DNA of 64,000 nucleotides from Pseudogemmobacter hezensis (GTDB lineage Bacteria; Pseudomonadota; Alphaproteobacteria; Rhodobacterales; Rhodobacteraceae). The position numbers were made by a program, and so were the translations under genes. Positions 16,659 to 25,430 of this stretch are shown here, piece after piece. Below the pieces are notes generated by a model. It ran no database searches. It was not told where the DNA came from and saw only the letters and a list, made by a program, of their open reading frames with translations. How positions within the stretch are numbered: the stretch's first letter is position 1; every line of letters starts with the position of its first letter. The stretch covers positions 124,001-188,000 of the forward strand of contig NZ_JABJXT010000006.1 in NCBI RefSeq assembly GCF_013155295.1. Direction: 5' to 3'.

Positions 16659-18110
16659 TTAGACAATAGGTTCGTAGATCGAGGCGGGCAGATCAAAGCC
16701 CCAGGTGCGGAAGCGCTCGGAATGGGCCGAGCGGATGCCGGTGGCGTTGAAGCGCCCGATGATCTTGCCATTGGGCTCGACGCCCAGGCGTTCAAAGCGG
16801 AAGATTTCCTGCATCGAGATGACTTCGCCTTCCATGCCGGTGATCTCGGTGATCGAGGTCATGCGGCGCGAGCCGTCCTGCAGACGCGAGGCCTGGACGA
16901 TCAGGTTCACAGCCGAGGCGATCTGGCTGCGCACCGCCTTCAGCGGCATCTCGATCCCGGCCATGGCGACCATATTTTCCAGACGCGAAATGCCGTCGCG
17001 CGGGTTGTTGGCGTGGATCGTGGTCATCGAGCCATCGTGACCCGTGTTCATCGCCTGCAGCATGTCGATAACCTCTTCGCCGCGGGTTTCCCCCACGATG
17101 ATCCGGTCAGGACGCATCCGCAGCGCGTTCCTGAGACAGTCGCGCTGCGTCACCGCACCCTTGCCCTCGACGTTCGCCGGGCGGCTTTCCATCCGGCCCA
17201 CATGCAGCTGTTGCAGCTGAAGTTCGGCGGTGTCTTCGATGGTCAGCACGCGCTCGGCATTGTCGATGAAGGAGGACAGCGCGTTCAGCGTGGTGGTTTT
17301 CCCCGAACCCGTACCGCCAGAGACGATCACGTTCAGACGGGTCGAGACGGCGGCCTGCAGATAGGCGGCCATTTCCTCGGTGAAAGCGCCAAAGCGGACA
17401 AGGTCCTCAATCTTCAGCTTTTCTTTCTTGAATTTCCGGATGGAAACCAGCGAGCCATCAACGGCAACCGGCGGCACCATACAGTTGAAACGCGAGCCAT
17501 CCAGCAGACGCGCGTCGCAATAGGGGTTCGATTCGTCGACGCGCCGGCCCACGGCCGAGACGATCTTGTCGATGATGCGCATCAGATGGCGCTCATCGCG
17601 GAAGGTGACGTCTGACAGCTCCAGCTTGCCGCCACGTTCGACAAAGACCCGGAACGGGCCATTGACCAGAATATCGTTGACGGTCTCGTCTTTCAGCAAA
17701 GGCTCCAGCGGGCCAAGGCCCATGACCTCGTCATAAAGCTCTTGTACCAGCGTCGCGCGGTCGCTGCTGTTCAGCGCCACCGACAGCTCGTCCAGCGCCT
17801 CAGAGGTCTGGGTCGAGATCTCTGATTTCAGGCTTTGCTCTGAGGCATGTTCCAGCGCCGCCAGGTTCAGGTTTTCCAGCAGCCGCTTGTGGATCTCAAG
17901 CTTGAGTTCCATCATCCGGTTGCGCCGCTTGGCCTCTTTGTCGACCTGGATCGCCTCTGCGGGTGAGCGCGAGCCCCCCATCATCGAGCCGGGGCGGGTG
18001 ATCTTGACCGTTGCCGCCGGGGCGGCTGCAGCGGGGGCGGCCGATTTGGCGGCAGGCGTGGCGGCGGGGCCCCCCGAGGGCGGGGCGTCTTTGCGAAAAC
18101 GGCTGAACAT
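16659..18110 (-). CDS. cpaF: Pilus assembly ATPase CpaF/TadA
   Basis: The hexameric secretion ATPase that powers Flp pilus assembly in the cytoplasm. The 483-residue product has an Ala/Pro-rich N-terminal linker (residues 10-50), a helical domain, then the GspE core. Visible motifs are Walker [13 protein letters not shown] near 267, the Asp box [17 protein letters not shown], Walker [20 protein letters not shown] and the His box [20 protein letters not shown]. The last two support an active motor. It lies between cpaE and tadB, as in most tad loci. Confidence 0.94.
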   Translation of the reverse strand: MFSRFRKDAPPSGGPAATPAAKSAAPAAAAPAATVKITRPGSMMGGSRSPAEAIQVDKEAKRRNRMMELKLEIHKRLLENLNLAALEHASEQSLKSEISTQTSEALDELSVALNSSDRATLVQELYDEVMGLGPLEPLLKDETVNDILVNGPFRVFVERGGKLELSDVTFRDERHLMRIIDKIVSAVGRRVDESNPYCDARLLDGSRFNCMVPPVAVDGSLVSIRKFKKEKLKIEDLVRFGAFTEEMAAYLQAAVSTRLNVIVSGGTGSGKTTTLNALSSFIDNAERVLTIEDTAELQLQQLHVGRMESRPANVEGKGAVTQRDCLRNALRMRPDRIIVGETRGEEVIDMLQAMNTGHDGSMTTIHANNPRDGISRLENMVAMAGIEMPLKAVRSQIASAVNLIVQASRLQDGSRRMTSITEITGMEGEVISMQEIFRFERLGVEPNGKIIGRFNATGIRSAHSERFRTWGFDLPASIYEPIV

Positions 18111-18134
18111 GACTGCTTGCCTTTGAAATAATGG

Positions 18135-19439
18135 TTACGACCGGGCGCTTGCGCTGACCTTGCTCAGCTCGAACAGGGATTTCGCCAGCTTCTGCAGCTC
18201 TTTGCGCAGCGGATTTTTGGCGGCGCTTTCGGCCAGCGGCAGGCCGTGATCATTGGATTGGGTGACCTGGCCGCCGCCATCGGGCAGCTGCACCTCGATC
18301 TGGATTTCCAGGCTTTCTGCCATTCTCTTGACCCGCGACTTGGCGGAAAGATCGGTGAATTTCGGCGCTTTGTTCAGCACATAGCGCAGCTTTTCATGCG
18401 GCAGCGCCTCGGCCTTCAGGGCGCGCACAAAGCGCAGCACGTTTTGCGCCGAACGCAGATCCAGATCCATCAGCGCGAAATAGACATGGGCGCGCGACAG
18501 CACGGCCTCGGTCCAGGTCACAACCGTCTTTGGCATATCGATCAGCACAAAGTCGAAATTCGCCGCCGCCATATCGATCAGGCGGCCAAGATCCTCGCCG
18601 GAAATGATGTCCAGCGGCAGCATCTCGGCCGGGGCGGTGAAAACCGACAGCCTGTCATTATAGGTCTGCATCGAGCGGATCAGCGCATCGCTGTCGACAT
18701 TGGTCGGGTCGGTCAGCACCTCGAAGATGGTGTCTTTGCGCGGCAGATCGAGATAGGTCGCAATCGAGCCATATTGGAAATCGAGATCCAGCAGGCAGAC
18801 CCGCGGCGGGCTGAGCTTGTCGGAATTGGCCAGCTCCCATGCCAGGTTGGCGGCGAAGGTCGAGGCCCCGCTGCCACCGGCCATGCCATGGATCGGCAGC
18901 ACCAGCCCGTTGCGGTTGCCAGTGGCACGCAAAGCGGTCGAGTTGCCATCATCGACCAGCACCAGTGACGAGCCGGTCTGCGGCATGGGCGCCGCGGCCC
19001 GGGCCTGTGCGGCCTGTGCCGAGGCCTGCGCCGCCGCGCGGATCTTTGAGATCGCATCATGCAGCGCCCCTTCGGGCAGCGGGTAGGGGACGAAATCATC
19101 CGCGCCAAGGCGCATCAGCTGATGCAGCCCGGCCGGGCTGAGCTGATTGGCCACGAGGATCACATGGGTGTTTGCTGTCCTGGCGGCGCGGATGACACTG
19201 GCGATCAGTGTCAGATCATCTTCATCCTCTGCATCCAGCGCGACGGCGATGAACTCCAGCTCGCTGGCCTCTGGCTGCTGCAGGAAAACAAGTGCATCCT
19301 CAAAGCCCAAGTCGCCCCAGGCCTCGCCCATTTCGCGCTCCATCTCGTCGATGAGCATCTCGAAGTTCTGCACGTCGCGCGAAATTGTGCAGGCTGCAAT
19401 CGGTGCAGGATCTGGCTGTATGGTTGCCACGCTCGTCAT
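18135..19439 (-). CDS. cpaE: Pilus assembly protein CpaE (MinD/ParA-like)
   Basis: A 434-residue protein with an N-terminal receiver-like domain (about 25-150; LEFIAVALDAEDEDDL, HVILVANQLSPAGL) and a C-terminal MinD/ParA-type P-loop domain. The P-loop is the deviant form GMAGGSGASTFAANLAWEL near 188, followed by CLLDLDFQYGS and FVLIDMPKT. CpaE proteins localise the pilus machinery, often to a pole. GAGG precedes the ATG. The gap to the OmpA-like gene upstream is 247 bases and holds a terminator, so cpaE-cpaF-tadBC-tadD-cpaA may form a separate transcript. Confidence 0.9.
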   Translation of the reverse strand: MTSVATIQPDPAPIAACTISRDVQNFEMLIDEMEREMGEAWGDLGFEDALVFLQQPEASELEFIAVALDAEDEDDLTLIASVIRAARTANTHVILVANQLSPAGLHQLMRLGADDFVPYPLPEGALHDAISKIRAAAQASAQAAQARAAAPMPQTGSSLVLVDDGNSTALRATGNRNGLVLPIHGMAGGSGASTFAANLAWELANSDKLSPPRVCLLDLDFQYGSIATYLDLPRKDTIFEVLTDPTNVDSDALIRSMQTYNDRLSVFTAPAEMLPLDIISGEDLGRLIDMAAANFDFVLIDMPKTVVTWTEAVLSRAHVYFALMDLDLRSAQNVLRFVRALKAEALPHEKLRYVLNKAPKFTDLSAKSRVKRMAESLEIQIEVQLPDGGGQVTQSNDHGLPLAESAAKNPLRKELQKLAKSLFELSKVSASARS

Positions 19440-19631
19440 CTCGCCTCACGTTTTTTCTGTCCTGTGATCCCGGGGGGGCTGGCGCCATGGATATGGCACC
19501 AACAGAAAACCCGGGAATCATTGTGCGGAATTTGGCCCGCATACCGTTCTCATCGCAGCAATCTGAACGTGGACTTGGGCGAGATTGGGGCCGAATTAGC
19601 GTCAATCTTTGGTAATTGCCTGTCCCGGAAA

Positions 19632-19659
19632 GCAAAAGACCGGGCAGATGCCCGGTCTT
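19632..19659 (-). terminator. Rho-independent terminator after the OmpA-like lipoprotein gene
   Basis: AAGACCGGGC (19636-19645) pairs perfectly with GCCCGGTCTT (19650-19659). On the minus strand it is followed by a T-rich run. It lies 28 bases past the stop of the OmpA-like gene and separates the cpaBC-ompA transcript from cpaE. Confidence 0.8.
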
Positions 19660-19686
19660 CGCAATGTCTTTGCAGATATTGGCAGA

Positions 19687-20343
19687 TCAGCCGCCACCGG
19701 CAACCGAAGTGCTGGGACCAGCCGAGCCGCCCTGAGTGCGCGCGGGGGAATCGACGGCGTAGCTGCGCCAGACCACTTCGGCATATTTGCCGTTCAGCAC
19801 CATCGGGTTGTTCGAGACAAAGCCCGAGACCTCGGTGACGGTGCGGCGGTTGCGCTCTTCCGGGGCGTTGGTCTGGATCAGCGGGCGTGTTTTGCCATAG
19901 CTGACCACCGCCTGCAGGCGCGATTTCTGAACGCCGCGCTGCACCAGATAGGCCACAACCGCATCCGCCCGTTTTTTGCCCAGCGTTTTGTTGAAGCCCT
20001 GACCACCGACCAGATCGGTATGGCCAAAGACCTTAAAGCGCACTTCGGGGAACTGACGGATGAAATTCGCCTGCTTGTCGAGGATAGCCATCGCCTCGGG
20101 CGTCAGCTGCGACGAGTTGAAGGCAAAGTTCACAGTATCAGGCACTTCGGCCGCAAAACGCTGTGCCAGGGCGATGGTGTAATCCATCTGACCCGACTGG
20201 ATCAGCGAATTGTTCATCGTTGCATTGCCAAAGGCACCGCCTTCAAGCTGGGCACCCATCTCGCTGTTGCCGGTGGCACCACAGCCAGCAAGCGACAGGA
20301 TGCAAAGCGAAGCCGCGATTTTAGAGGTCATCTTGCTCAGCAT
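19687..20343 (-). CDS. OmpA-family lipoprotein of the tad locus
   Basis: A 218-residue lipoprotein. The lipobox is in LCILSLAGCGA (Cys near 21). The OmpA-type peptidoglycan-binding domain spans about 75-175 (VNFAFNSSQLTPEAMAIL, KVFGHTDLVGG, RNRRTVTEVSGF). The C-terminal tail is Gly/Ser-rich. It starts four bases after the cpaC stop (TGAGACGATG), so it is coupled to the secretin gene. It occupies the place where CpaD often lies, and probably ties the secretin to peptidoglycan. That role is inference. Confidence 0.85.
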   Translation of the reverse strand: MLSKMTSKIAASLCILSLAGCGATGNSEMGAQLEGGAFGNATMNNSLIQSGQMDYTIALAQRFAAEVPDTVNFAFNSSQLTPEAMAILDKQANFIRQFPEVRFKVFGHTDLVGGQGFNKTLGKKRADAVVAYLVQRGVQKSRLQAVVSYGKTRPLIQTNAPEERNRRTVTEVSGFVSNNPMVLNGKYAEVVWRSYAVDSPARTQGGSAGPSTSVAGGG

Positions 20344-20347
20344 CGTC

Positions 20348-21724
20348 TCACTCCATCACATAGCCATAGGAGGACGAGAAGTCCTGCCGGGCAACCTCAC
20401 CAGCCGCGCCTTTGGCCTTGTGACCCACGTCACCAAAGAGGAACAGCTCGTTTTCGGTCGGGATGCGGACACGGTCGGTCGGCAGGGCCAGCGCCTCGCC
20501 ACGCACCGGGCTGACCAGATGCGGGGTGACGATGATCACCAGCTCGGTCTGTTCACGCGCATATTCCGACGAACGGAACAGGGCGCCCAGAACCGGCACA
20601 TCGCCAAGCCACGGAACCTGATCGGCCGAGTTGCGGAAGTCATCCTGCAAGAGGCCCGCGATTGCAAAGCTTTCACCGTCGCGCATCTCGACGGTGGTCG
20701 AGGTCTCGCGGCGCTTGAAGCCCTCAAGCGTAATGCCGCCATTGGAATAGGTAATGGACGAGTCGATCGAGCTGACAGCCGCATTGATCTGCAGGTTGAT
20801 GATATCGCCATCCACCACATAGGGGGTGAAGTTCAGCTCTACGCCGAAGGGCTTATATTCAACCGTGATCCTTGAGCTGCCACCGGAACTTTCAGATTGG
20901 GCGACGGGGATCGGATATTCGCCACCGGCCAGGAATTTGGCTTCCTGCCCGGAAAGGGCCGTCAGGTTGGGCTCTGCCAGCGTGCGGACAAGGCCCTTAT
21001 TCTCAAGGGCTTCCAGCGCAACATTGAACTGAAGCGCATTCGAGACAAAGCCCAGGCCCAGGCCGCCGGCTGCACCGGCAAGGCTGCTGCCGCTGCCACC
21101 AACCACGTTCCAGCCATTGCCAGTCCGGTTGTTGCTGCCCCGGACCTGTGAGGACAGGCCCTTCGACACAGAGCGGTTCATCTCAGCGAAGCGCACTTTC
21201 AGCATCACCTGCTGGGTGCCACCGACAACCATCAGGTTCGAGATGCGGTCAGGTGCATAGCGGTTGGCAAGATCCAGCGCCCGGTCAAGCTTTGCGCTAG
21301 AGCTGATGGTGCCCGACAGCACGATACCGTCATTGGCAGTGCGCACTTCGATTTTTTCATTCGGCAGGATCTGCCGCAGCCGTTCTTTGAACTCGGCGAT
21401 GTCGGGGGTGACATGCACATCGACGTTCGAGATCAGCTTGCCCTCGGGCGACAGAAGGGTCAGCGTGGTGCGCCCCGGTGCCTTGCCAAGAACGTAAATC
21501 GAGCGGTCCGAGAGTGTCGAAATATCGGCAATCCCGGGGTTGGCAATCGAGAGCTCCGAGAAGGGAACATCACTTTCAACAACGACCGCGCGGTTCATCG
21601 GTACATTTAAAGCGCCTGATGCCTGTCCAGACATGACGCGCAACACTTCAGCGGAAACCGGAACTACCGACACCGCGACTGCAAGGCCGACAAAGCCGGC
21701 CGCAACTTTGGTCTTAATGCTCAT
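20348..21724 (-). CDS. cpaC: Outer-membrane secretin CpaC/RcpA
   Basis: A 458-residue secretin that forms the outer-membrane pore for the Flp pilus. It has a signal peptide (VAAGFVGLAVAVSVVPVSAEV) and an N-terminal pilus-specific domain (SELSIANPGIADISTLSDRSIYVLGKAPG). A BON-like segment follows (RTANDGIVLSGTISSSAKLDRAL). The C-terminal secretin domain has LAEPNLTALSGQEAKFLAGGEYPIP and ELVIIVTPHLVSP. The start MSIKTKV at 21724 has GAAAGGG upstream; an in-frame start seven codons earlier is less good. The 225 bases before it hold a stem-loop at 21909-21937 (GCGAAAGCC/GGCTTTCGC). Confidence 0.93.
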   Translation of the reverse strand: MSIKTKVAAGFVGLAVAVSVVPVSAEVLRVMSGQASGALNVPMNRAVVVESDVPFSELSIANPGIADISTLSDRSIYVLGKAPGRTTLTLLSPEGKLISNVDVHVTPDIAEFKERLRQILPNEKIEVRTANDGIVLSGTISSSAKLDRALDLANRYAPDRISNLMVVGGTQQVMLKVRFAEMNRSVSKGLSSQVRGSNNRTGNGWNVVGGSGSSLAGAAGGLGLGFVSNALQFNVALEALENKGLVRTLAEPNLTALSGQEAKFLAGGEYPIPVAQSESSGGSSRITVEYKPFGVELNFTPYVVDGDIINLQINAAVSSIDSSITYSNGGITLEGFKRRETSTTVEMRDGESFAIAGLLQDDFRNSADQVPWLGDVPVLGALFRSSEYAREQTELVIIVTPHLVSPVRGEALALPTDRVRIPTENELFLFGDVGHKAKGAAGEVARQDFSSSYGYVME

Positions 21725-21908
21725 GTGATCTGCCCTTTCGATCACGCCTCGTTATGTGGGTCTTAGTGCCCTTACATCTTCCCAAAGTGCCGGAAGATGG
21801 ATTTTTTTGCAATAATCAAACTCTTGGACGGGTTTTCTTATGTGGATAACCTGCAACAGACAGGCAATTCCAGGTCTTTGCCGCCCGGGACACCCCAGAT
21901 GCGGTGGT

Positions 21909-21937
21909 GCGAAAGCCCGTTCAGGTCAGGCTTTCGC
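21909..21937 (-). promoter_or_regulatory. Stem-loop between cpaB and cpaC
   Basis: A perfect 9-bp stem (GCGAAAGCC/GGCTTTCGC) without a T-tract, 13 bases after the cpaB stop. It could be a processing or partial-termination site that sets cpaB and cpaC levels apart. Confidence 0.4.
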
Positions 21938-21949
21938 GCTGTAATGGCC

Positions 21950-22789
21950 TCAGTTGGTCGGGCAGGGGATCTGCGTTTCGACCAATTCGCCGCCTTTGCG
22001 GGTCTTGGTGGTGCAGATTTTTTCCTCTTCCACCACTTCAGCCTGCGCCCGCTCGGTGCCAAGCAGATTGTAGCTGTCGACCTCAATCGTATCGGCAGTG
22101 CCTTCGCCAGGACCGCTGACCCCGGCCATCGAAAGGCGGCCTGTGGATTGCGCAAGAGTAAGGCGGCCGACCTGCTCGCTGCTTGCAGCGACGGTGACTG
22201 TGCTGGCCTCGCTGGTGCGGACTGTGCTCTGATCAGAGGTCTGGTCGACCGCGATCACCTGCATGCCAGCCTCGATACGTTTGGTAATGTCGCCCGTGTC
22301 GCTGGAGCCGGTCCAGTAGATATCAATGTAATCCCCTGGCATGATAAAGCCTGCAACACCCGAGTTGGAACTGACGCGGATCTGGAAGGCGCTCATGCCG
22401 GGCCCCAGCTTGCCTGCGATACCGGCGACTTCGCCGGGCTCGGTCAGGCGGCTGGAGAGCAGGATCTCATTGGCCTCAAGCGGGCGCATAGAGAAACGTG
22501 GCCGTGTGGCGTTTTCCGGGAAAAGCACATAGCCGTCTGTATAGGCATTGGCGGGCATGAATTGCTTTTGCACCCAGACCTGCTGCACATTCTCCATCTC
22601 GATCGGCCCGCCATATTTGACTGGCTCTATGACCGAAAAGACCTGGACCAGCTCGCCGGTCTGACGCTCGCGCTCAAGCGCGGCATTCATCCGCACCTCG
22701 TTAGACTGAATGTAGCCCTGAGCCATATAGACGGCAAAGCCCGCAAGGGCGACGCCGATGATCAGGACAATACCGAAAATTGCTCGCAT
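21950..22789 (-). CDS. cpaB: Flp pilus assembly protein CpaB/RcpC
   Basis: A 279-residue protein with an N-terminal membrane anchor (IFGIVLIIGVALAGFAVYMAQ). A SAF domain of the CpaB type follows (EANEILLSSRLTEPGEVAGIAGKLGPGM), then a C-terminal beta region (GDYIDIYWTGSSDTGDIT, IAVDQTSD). CpaB proteins sit in the periplasm beside the secretin. AAGAGGTAAGT precedes the ATG. It is the first large gene after the pilin pair and is transcribed towards cpaC. Confidence 0.9.
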   Translation of the reverse strand: MRAIFGIVLIIGVALAGFAVYMAQGYIQSNEVRMNAALERERQTGELVQVFSVIEPVKYGGPIEMENVQQVWVQKQFMPANAYTDGYVLFPENATRPRFSMRPLEANEILLSSRLTEPGEVAGIAGKLGPGMSAFQIRVSSNSGVAGFIMPGDYIDIYWTGSSDTGDITKRIEAGMQVIAVDQTSDQSTVRTSEASTVTVAASSEQVGRLTLAQSTGRLSMAGVSGPGEGTADTIEVDSYNLLGTERAQAEVVEEEKICTTKTRKGGELVETQIPCPTN

Positions 22790-22882
22790 ACTTACCTCTT
22801 ATAAACATTCACACCCTGGGCGCATGCCGCGTTGTGCGGCGCCCGGGACCGGATGGCTGCGCGGGCCGCCATGTCCTGTCGG

Positions 22883-23095
22883 TCAGGGCGTTCCATCGAT
22901 GCTGGCCGATTGCATTTGCTCAGATACGATGCCCATGGTGAGGCCAATCTCCTCGACCACCCCCATCACCGCATCCCGGGCGGGCTGAAAAAGCAAGACC
23001 ATGTTCAGAGCGACTACGCCTGCGGTCAGCACGACCCAGTCAACCGTGACGGCCCCATCTTCCTGCCGGAAGAAAGCTGAAAGCGAATTTTGCAA
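22883..23095 (-). CDS. Flp-type pilin, second copy, TTG start
   Basis: A 70-residue pilin-like protein. The leader LQNSLSAFFRQEDG is followed by the hydrophobic pilin helix AVTVDWVVLTAGVVALNMVLLF and a charged tail. The cleavage site fits CpaA, after the Gly of EDG. Position +5 of the mature part is Asp and +6 is Trp, where classical Flp pilins have Glu and Tyr. The start is a TTG with AAGGAG six bases upstream; the longer frame reaching 23353 has no such site. It lies between the first pilin and cpaB, separated from the first by a terminator and 340 bases. Confidence 0.78.
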   Translation of the reverse strand: MQNSLSAFFRQEDGAVTVDWVVLTAGVVALNMVLLFQPARDAVMGVVEEIGLTMGIVSEQMQSASIDGTP

Positions 23096-23334
23096 CTCTG
23101 TCTCCTTGGAGTTTGCCGTCCGACTGGAATCGCCGTTCCGGATACCTGAGCGATACTGGCGGCAGAATGCGGCAAAATGAGGGAGAAAGGATTGCCTTTT
23201 CCGCCCGGACGGCGCCTTGCGGCAGCCTTTGGGCGGCTGATTTCTGCGGTCCTGATCCGGCTGAACGGGCAGCCGAAGGGAGGCTTCGATCAGGCTGAGA
23301 TGGCGGTTAAACGTGGGGCAGGATCCGGCGTTAT

Positions 23335-23373
23335 AAATGCAAAATGGCTGCATCCCGAGAGGGGGCAGCCATT
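23335..23373 (-). terminator. Terminator after the first flp pilin gene
   Basis: AATGGCTGC (23343-23351) pairs with GCAGCCATT (23365-23373), followed on the minus strand by TTTGCATTTATAA. It lies about 60 bases past the flp stop. Such a site lets the major pilin be made in large excess over the downstream assembly genes. Confidence 0.75.
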
Positions 23374-23435
23374 CTGTTATATGATTTGCGGCTCAGCTTG
23401 CCCCGGGTCAGGCCCGGTCAGGCGAGTCCGGCAGA

Positions 23436-23633
23436 TCAGCTGGACGGACGCTGCCTCTTCATCCAGTTGCCAGCCTCGCCAACTTCGGCGGAGATGTCGT
23501 TCGAGAGGGTGCCGATTGCCGGGCGAACAGCTTGCATAACCAGCAGGCCCAGGCCAACAACAGCAGCGGTCAGCACAACCCAGTCAACGGTGACTGCGCC
23601 GTCTTCGTCTTTGATGAAATTCATAGCGTTCAT
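23436..23633 (-). CDS. flp: Flp-type major pilin
   Basis: A 65-residue pilin with leader MNAMNFIKDEDG and mature helix AVTVDWVVLTAAVVGLGLLVM, then a short polar tail ending KRQRPSS. The GAVTVDW start matches the second copy exactly, so both are probably cut by the same peptidase. ATG at 23633 has AAAGGG eight bases upstream; frames beginning further out (to 23747) lack a site. It is followed by its own terminator. It is divergent from the lytic transglycosylase gene over a 365-base gap. Confidence 0.85.
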   Translation of the reverse strand: MNAMNFIKDEDGAVTVDWVVLTAAVVGLGLLVMQAVRPAIGTLSNDISAEVGEAGNWMKRQRPSS

Positions 23634-23998
23634 GGTTCTGTCCCTTTCAAAGGTGCTCAGTTTCTTTAACATCCGCCACGGTGGCGTTCGGCCGGCCTCT
23701 GTTCCGTTCCGATCTTCCGTTCGGGATGAGCACATATAGACCCTCAATCGTGGCGACTTTTGGAACAGGTTGAGGCATTTTCGCAGCGTCGGACCAGCGG
23801 GCCGTTATCTTGCGGTATTGCTCTGATTTTGAAGGAATAATTTTTTGTAAATTTTCGAACACCCCGAACGGCTGTGCGAAAATTGCGTTGCATTTCGATC
23901 AATTGGGGCAGTTTCGCCACTTTTGAAGGGCGATTCTGCTTTGCTGATGGCCTGAACTCTGCGATTCCTTAAAAAAACAAGAAGAGCAGGCACCCGAA
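23634..23998. promoter_or_regulatory. AT-rich divergent promoter region between flp and lytic transglycosylase
   Basis: No gene. The stretch at 23815-23990 is markedly AT-rich for this genome (for example AATAATTTTTTGTAAATTTT at 23838-23857), as expected for a strong promoter. It should hold the flp promoter and a long pilin leader on the minus strand and the transglycosylase promoter on the plus strand. No specific operator was identified. Confidence 0.5.
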
Positions 23999-24883
23999 AT
24001 GATGCGCGGATTATCAGGCCCACTGCTGGTGGCGCTGGCGGCTGTGGCGATTCCAACCCCTGGTCAGGCCGAGCTGGAGGATTTCACCTTTCGTCGGGTC
24101 AAAGTTGGCGATTCCGCGCCGGGCAAAAGAATCACGGTGCAGATCGATCCCGCCGAGCAGGCACGCCGCCTGGCTGCGACGGCCTGGAAGGATCCCGCGC
24201 TCAGACGTGATGAGGATCAGCCGCAATCCCCCGCCGGAACGGCTGAAGGTGCCGACGGGGCGGTGCCGGGGGCGGGGCCAAAATCGAACTATGCCTGGTA
24301 TTGGGAGATGGTGGCGCCGGATCGGGCCAGCTCGGCAGGGCAGTTTCCGAAAGCGATGGCGGCACTGACCCAGGGGCCTGGCGGGGCCTCGGTTGCGGCG
24401 CCCAGGATGCAGTCGATGCAGACCATGGCAGAGATCTATGGCCGCGATATTCTGACAGCAACTGTTGGGACCGATGTGTCGCCTGCGCTGGTGCTGGCGG
24501 TGATCGGGATCGAGAGCGCCGGGCGCAAAGAGGCGGTTTCTTCGGCGGGGGCGGTGGGGCTGATGCAGCTGATCCCCGCAACGGCTGAGCGCTTTGGCGT
24601 GACCGATTCCACCGACCCCGCGCAAAACATCAAAGGCGGCGTCGCCTATCTGGACTGGCTGCTCGATGAATTTGACAATGATCCGCTGATGGCGCTGGCG
24701 GCCTATAATGCCGGTGAGGGGGCGGTGAAGAAAAACGGCGGCGTGCCGCCCTATGCCGAGACCAGGGACTATGTGCCCAAGGTGCTTGCGGCCTGGCAGG
24801 TGGCGCAGGGGCTGTGCATGACCCCGCCCGAGCTGGTGACTGATCCCTGCGTTTTCAGGATTATGGCTTCGACCGGGGGCTGA
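23999..24883 (+). CDS. Lytic transglycosylase (SLT domain)
   Basis: A 294-residue periplasmic murein-cleaving enzyme. The signal peptide is LLVALAAVAIPTPGQA. A Pro/Gly-rich linker covers about 65-95, and the SLT domain about 155-265. The catalytic glutamate lies in VIGIESAGRKE near 171, followed by AGAVGLMQLIPATAERFG and the C-terminal MALAAYNAGEGAVKK, all standard goose-lysozyme-fold motifs. It is divergent from the Tad locus and may open the wall for the pilus; that link rests on place only. Two ATGs in a row (23999, 24002) make the exact start uncertain by one codon. Confidence 0.88.
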   Translation: MMRGLSGPLLVALAAVAIPTPGQAELEDFTFRRVKVGDSAPGKRITVQIDPAEQARRLAATAWKDPALRRDEDQPQSPAGTAEGADGAVPGAGPKSNYAWYWEMVAPDRASSAGQFPKAMAALTQGPGGASVAAPRMQSMQTMAEIYGRDILTATVGTDVSPALVLAVIGIESAGRKEAVSSAGAVGLMQLIPATAERFGVTDSTDPAQNIKGGVAYLDWLLDEFDNDPLMALAAYNAGEGAVKKNGGVPPYAETRDYVPKVLAAWQVAQGLCMTPPELVTDPCVFRIMASTGG

Positions 24884-25037
24884 GGCAGTGAAAGAGAGGC
24901 CCGGCAAGAGCCTTGAAAGAGGCCTTGAAAGTGGGGTCTGTCTGTCCCGGCGCAGATGCGAAGGCCCCCTTGCGAAACCTTTCGCCCTTAGCAGGGGGAG
25001 GGATTTGTCCGGGGCAGCGCTGCCTGTCAGACGCCTG

Positions 25038-25328
25038 TCAGCTGGTGAACTGGTCGGCCCATTCGGGATGGCGGCGGCGCATGGCATCGACAAAGGTGCA
25101 AAGCGGCACGATGCGATAGCCGTTTTCGCGGGCATCTTTAACCAGCGCTTCGACCAGGGCCTTGCCGGCACCTGTTCCGTGGAAACTGTCGGGGACGCCG
25201 GTATGGTCGGCTGATACGACACCGGGGCTGCGCCGGGTGAAGGTCAGCTCGGCCTCGTCACCATCTTTGCAGATCACAAAGCGGCCCTGATCATTGCTGG
25301 TTTCATGGTGGATTTCGAAATCGGCCAT
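25038..25328 (-). CDS. Small GNAT-family N-acetyltransferase (YidJ/Gcn5-like minimal type)
   Basis: A 96-residue minimal acetyltransferase. It has an antiparallel start (GRFVICKDGDEAELTFTRR), then DHTGVPDSFHGTGAGKALVEALVKDARENG, which is the acetyl-CoA pyrophosphate-binding loop (HxGTGxGxxL), and a C-terminal PLCTFVDAMRRRHPEW. The length and the PLCxF ending match the short group of GNAT proteins of unknown substrate. It is a lone gene between the transglycosylase and tRNA-Leu. Confidence 0.82.
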   Translation of the reverse strand: MADFEIHHETSNDQGRFVICKDGDEAELTFTRRSPGVVSADHTGVPDSFHGTGAGKALVEALVKDARENGYRIVPLCTFVDAMRRRHPEWADQFTS

Positions 25329-25430
25329 CTGACGCTCTCCTGAACGGGTGTGACAGATAAAGGGATGCCGGATGCCACTGTCAATGTGGGGCTGTCGAAT
25401 CGCGTTCAGCCATGTATGTCAGTGCTGTGT

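Noticed and set aside
15195-17615. An 806-codon plus-strand frame
   Set aside because: It is antisense to tadC, tadB and cpaF, which are certain genes; its composition (His/Asp/Arg/Gln-rich) is that of an antisense shadow.
24014-25222. A 402-codon minus-strand frame opposite the lytic transglycosylase
   Set aside because: Antisense shadow; the SLT catalytic motifs are clear on the plus strand.
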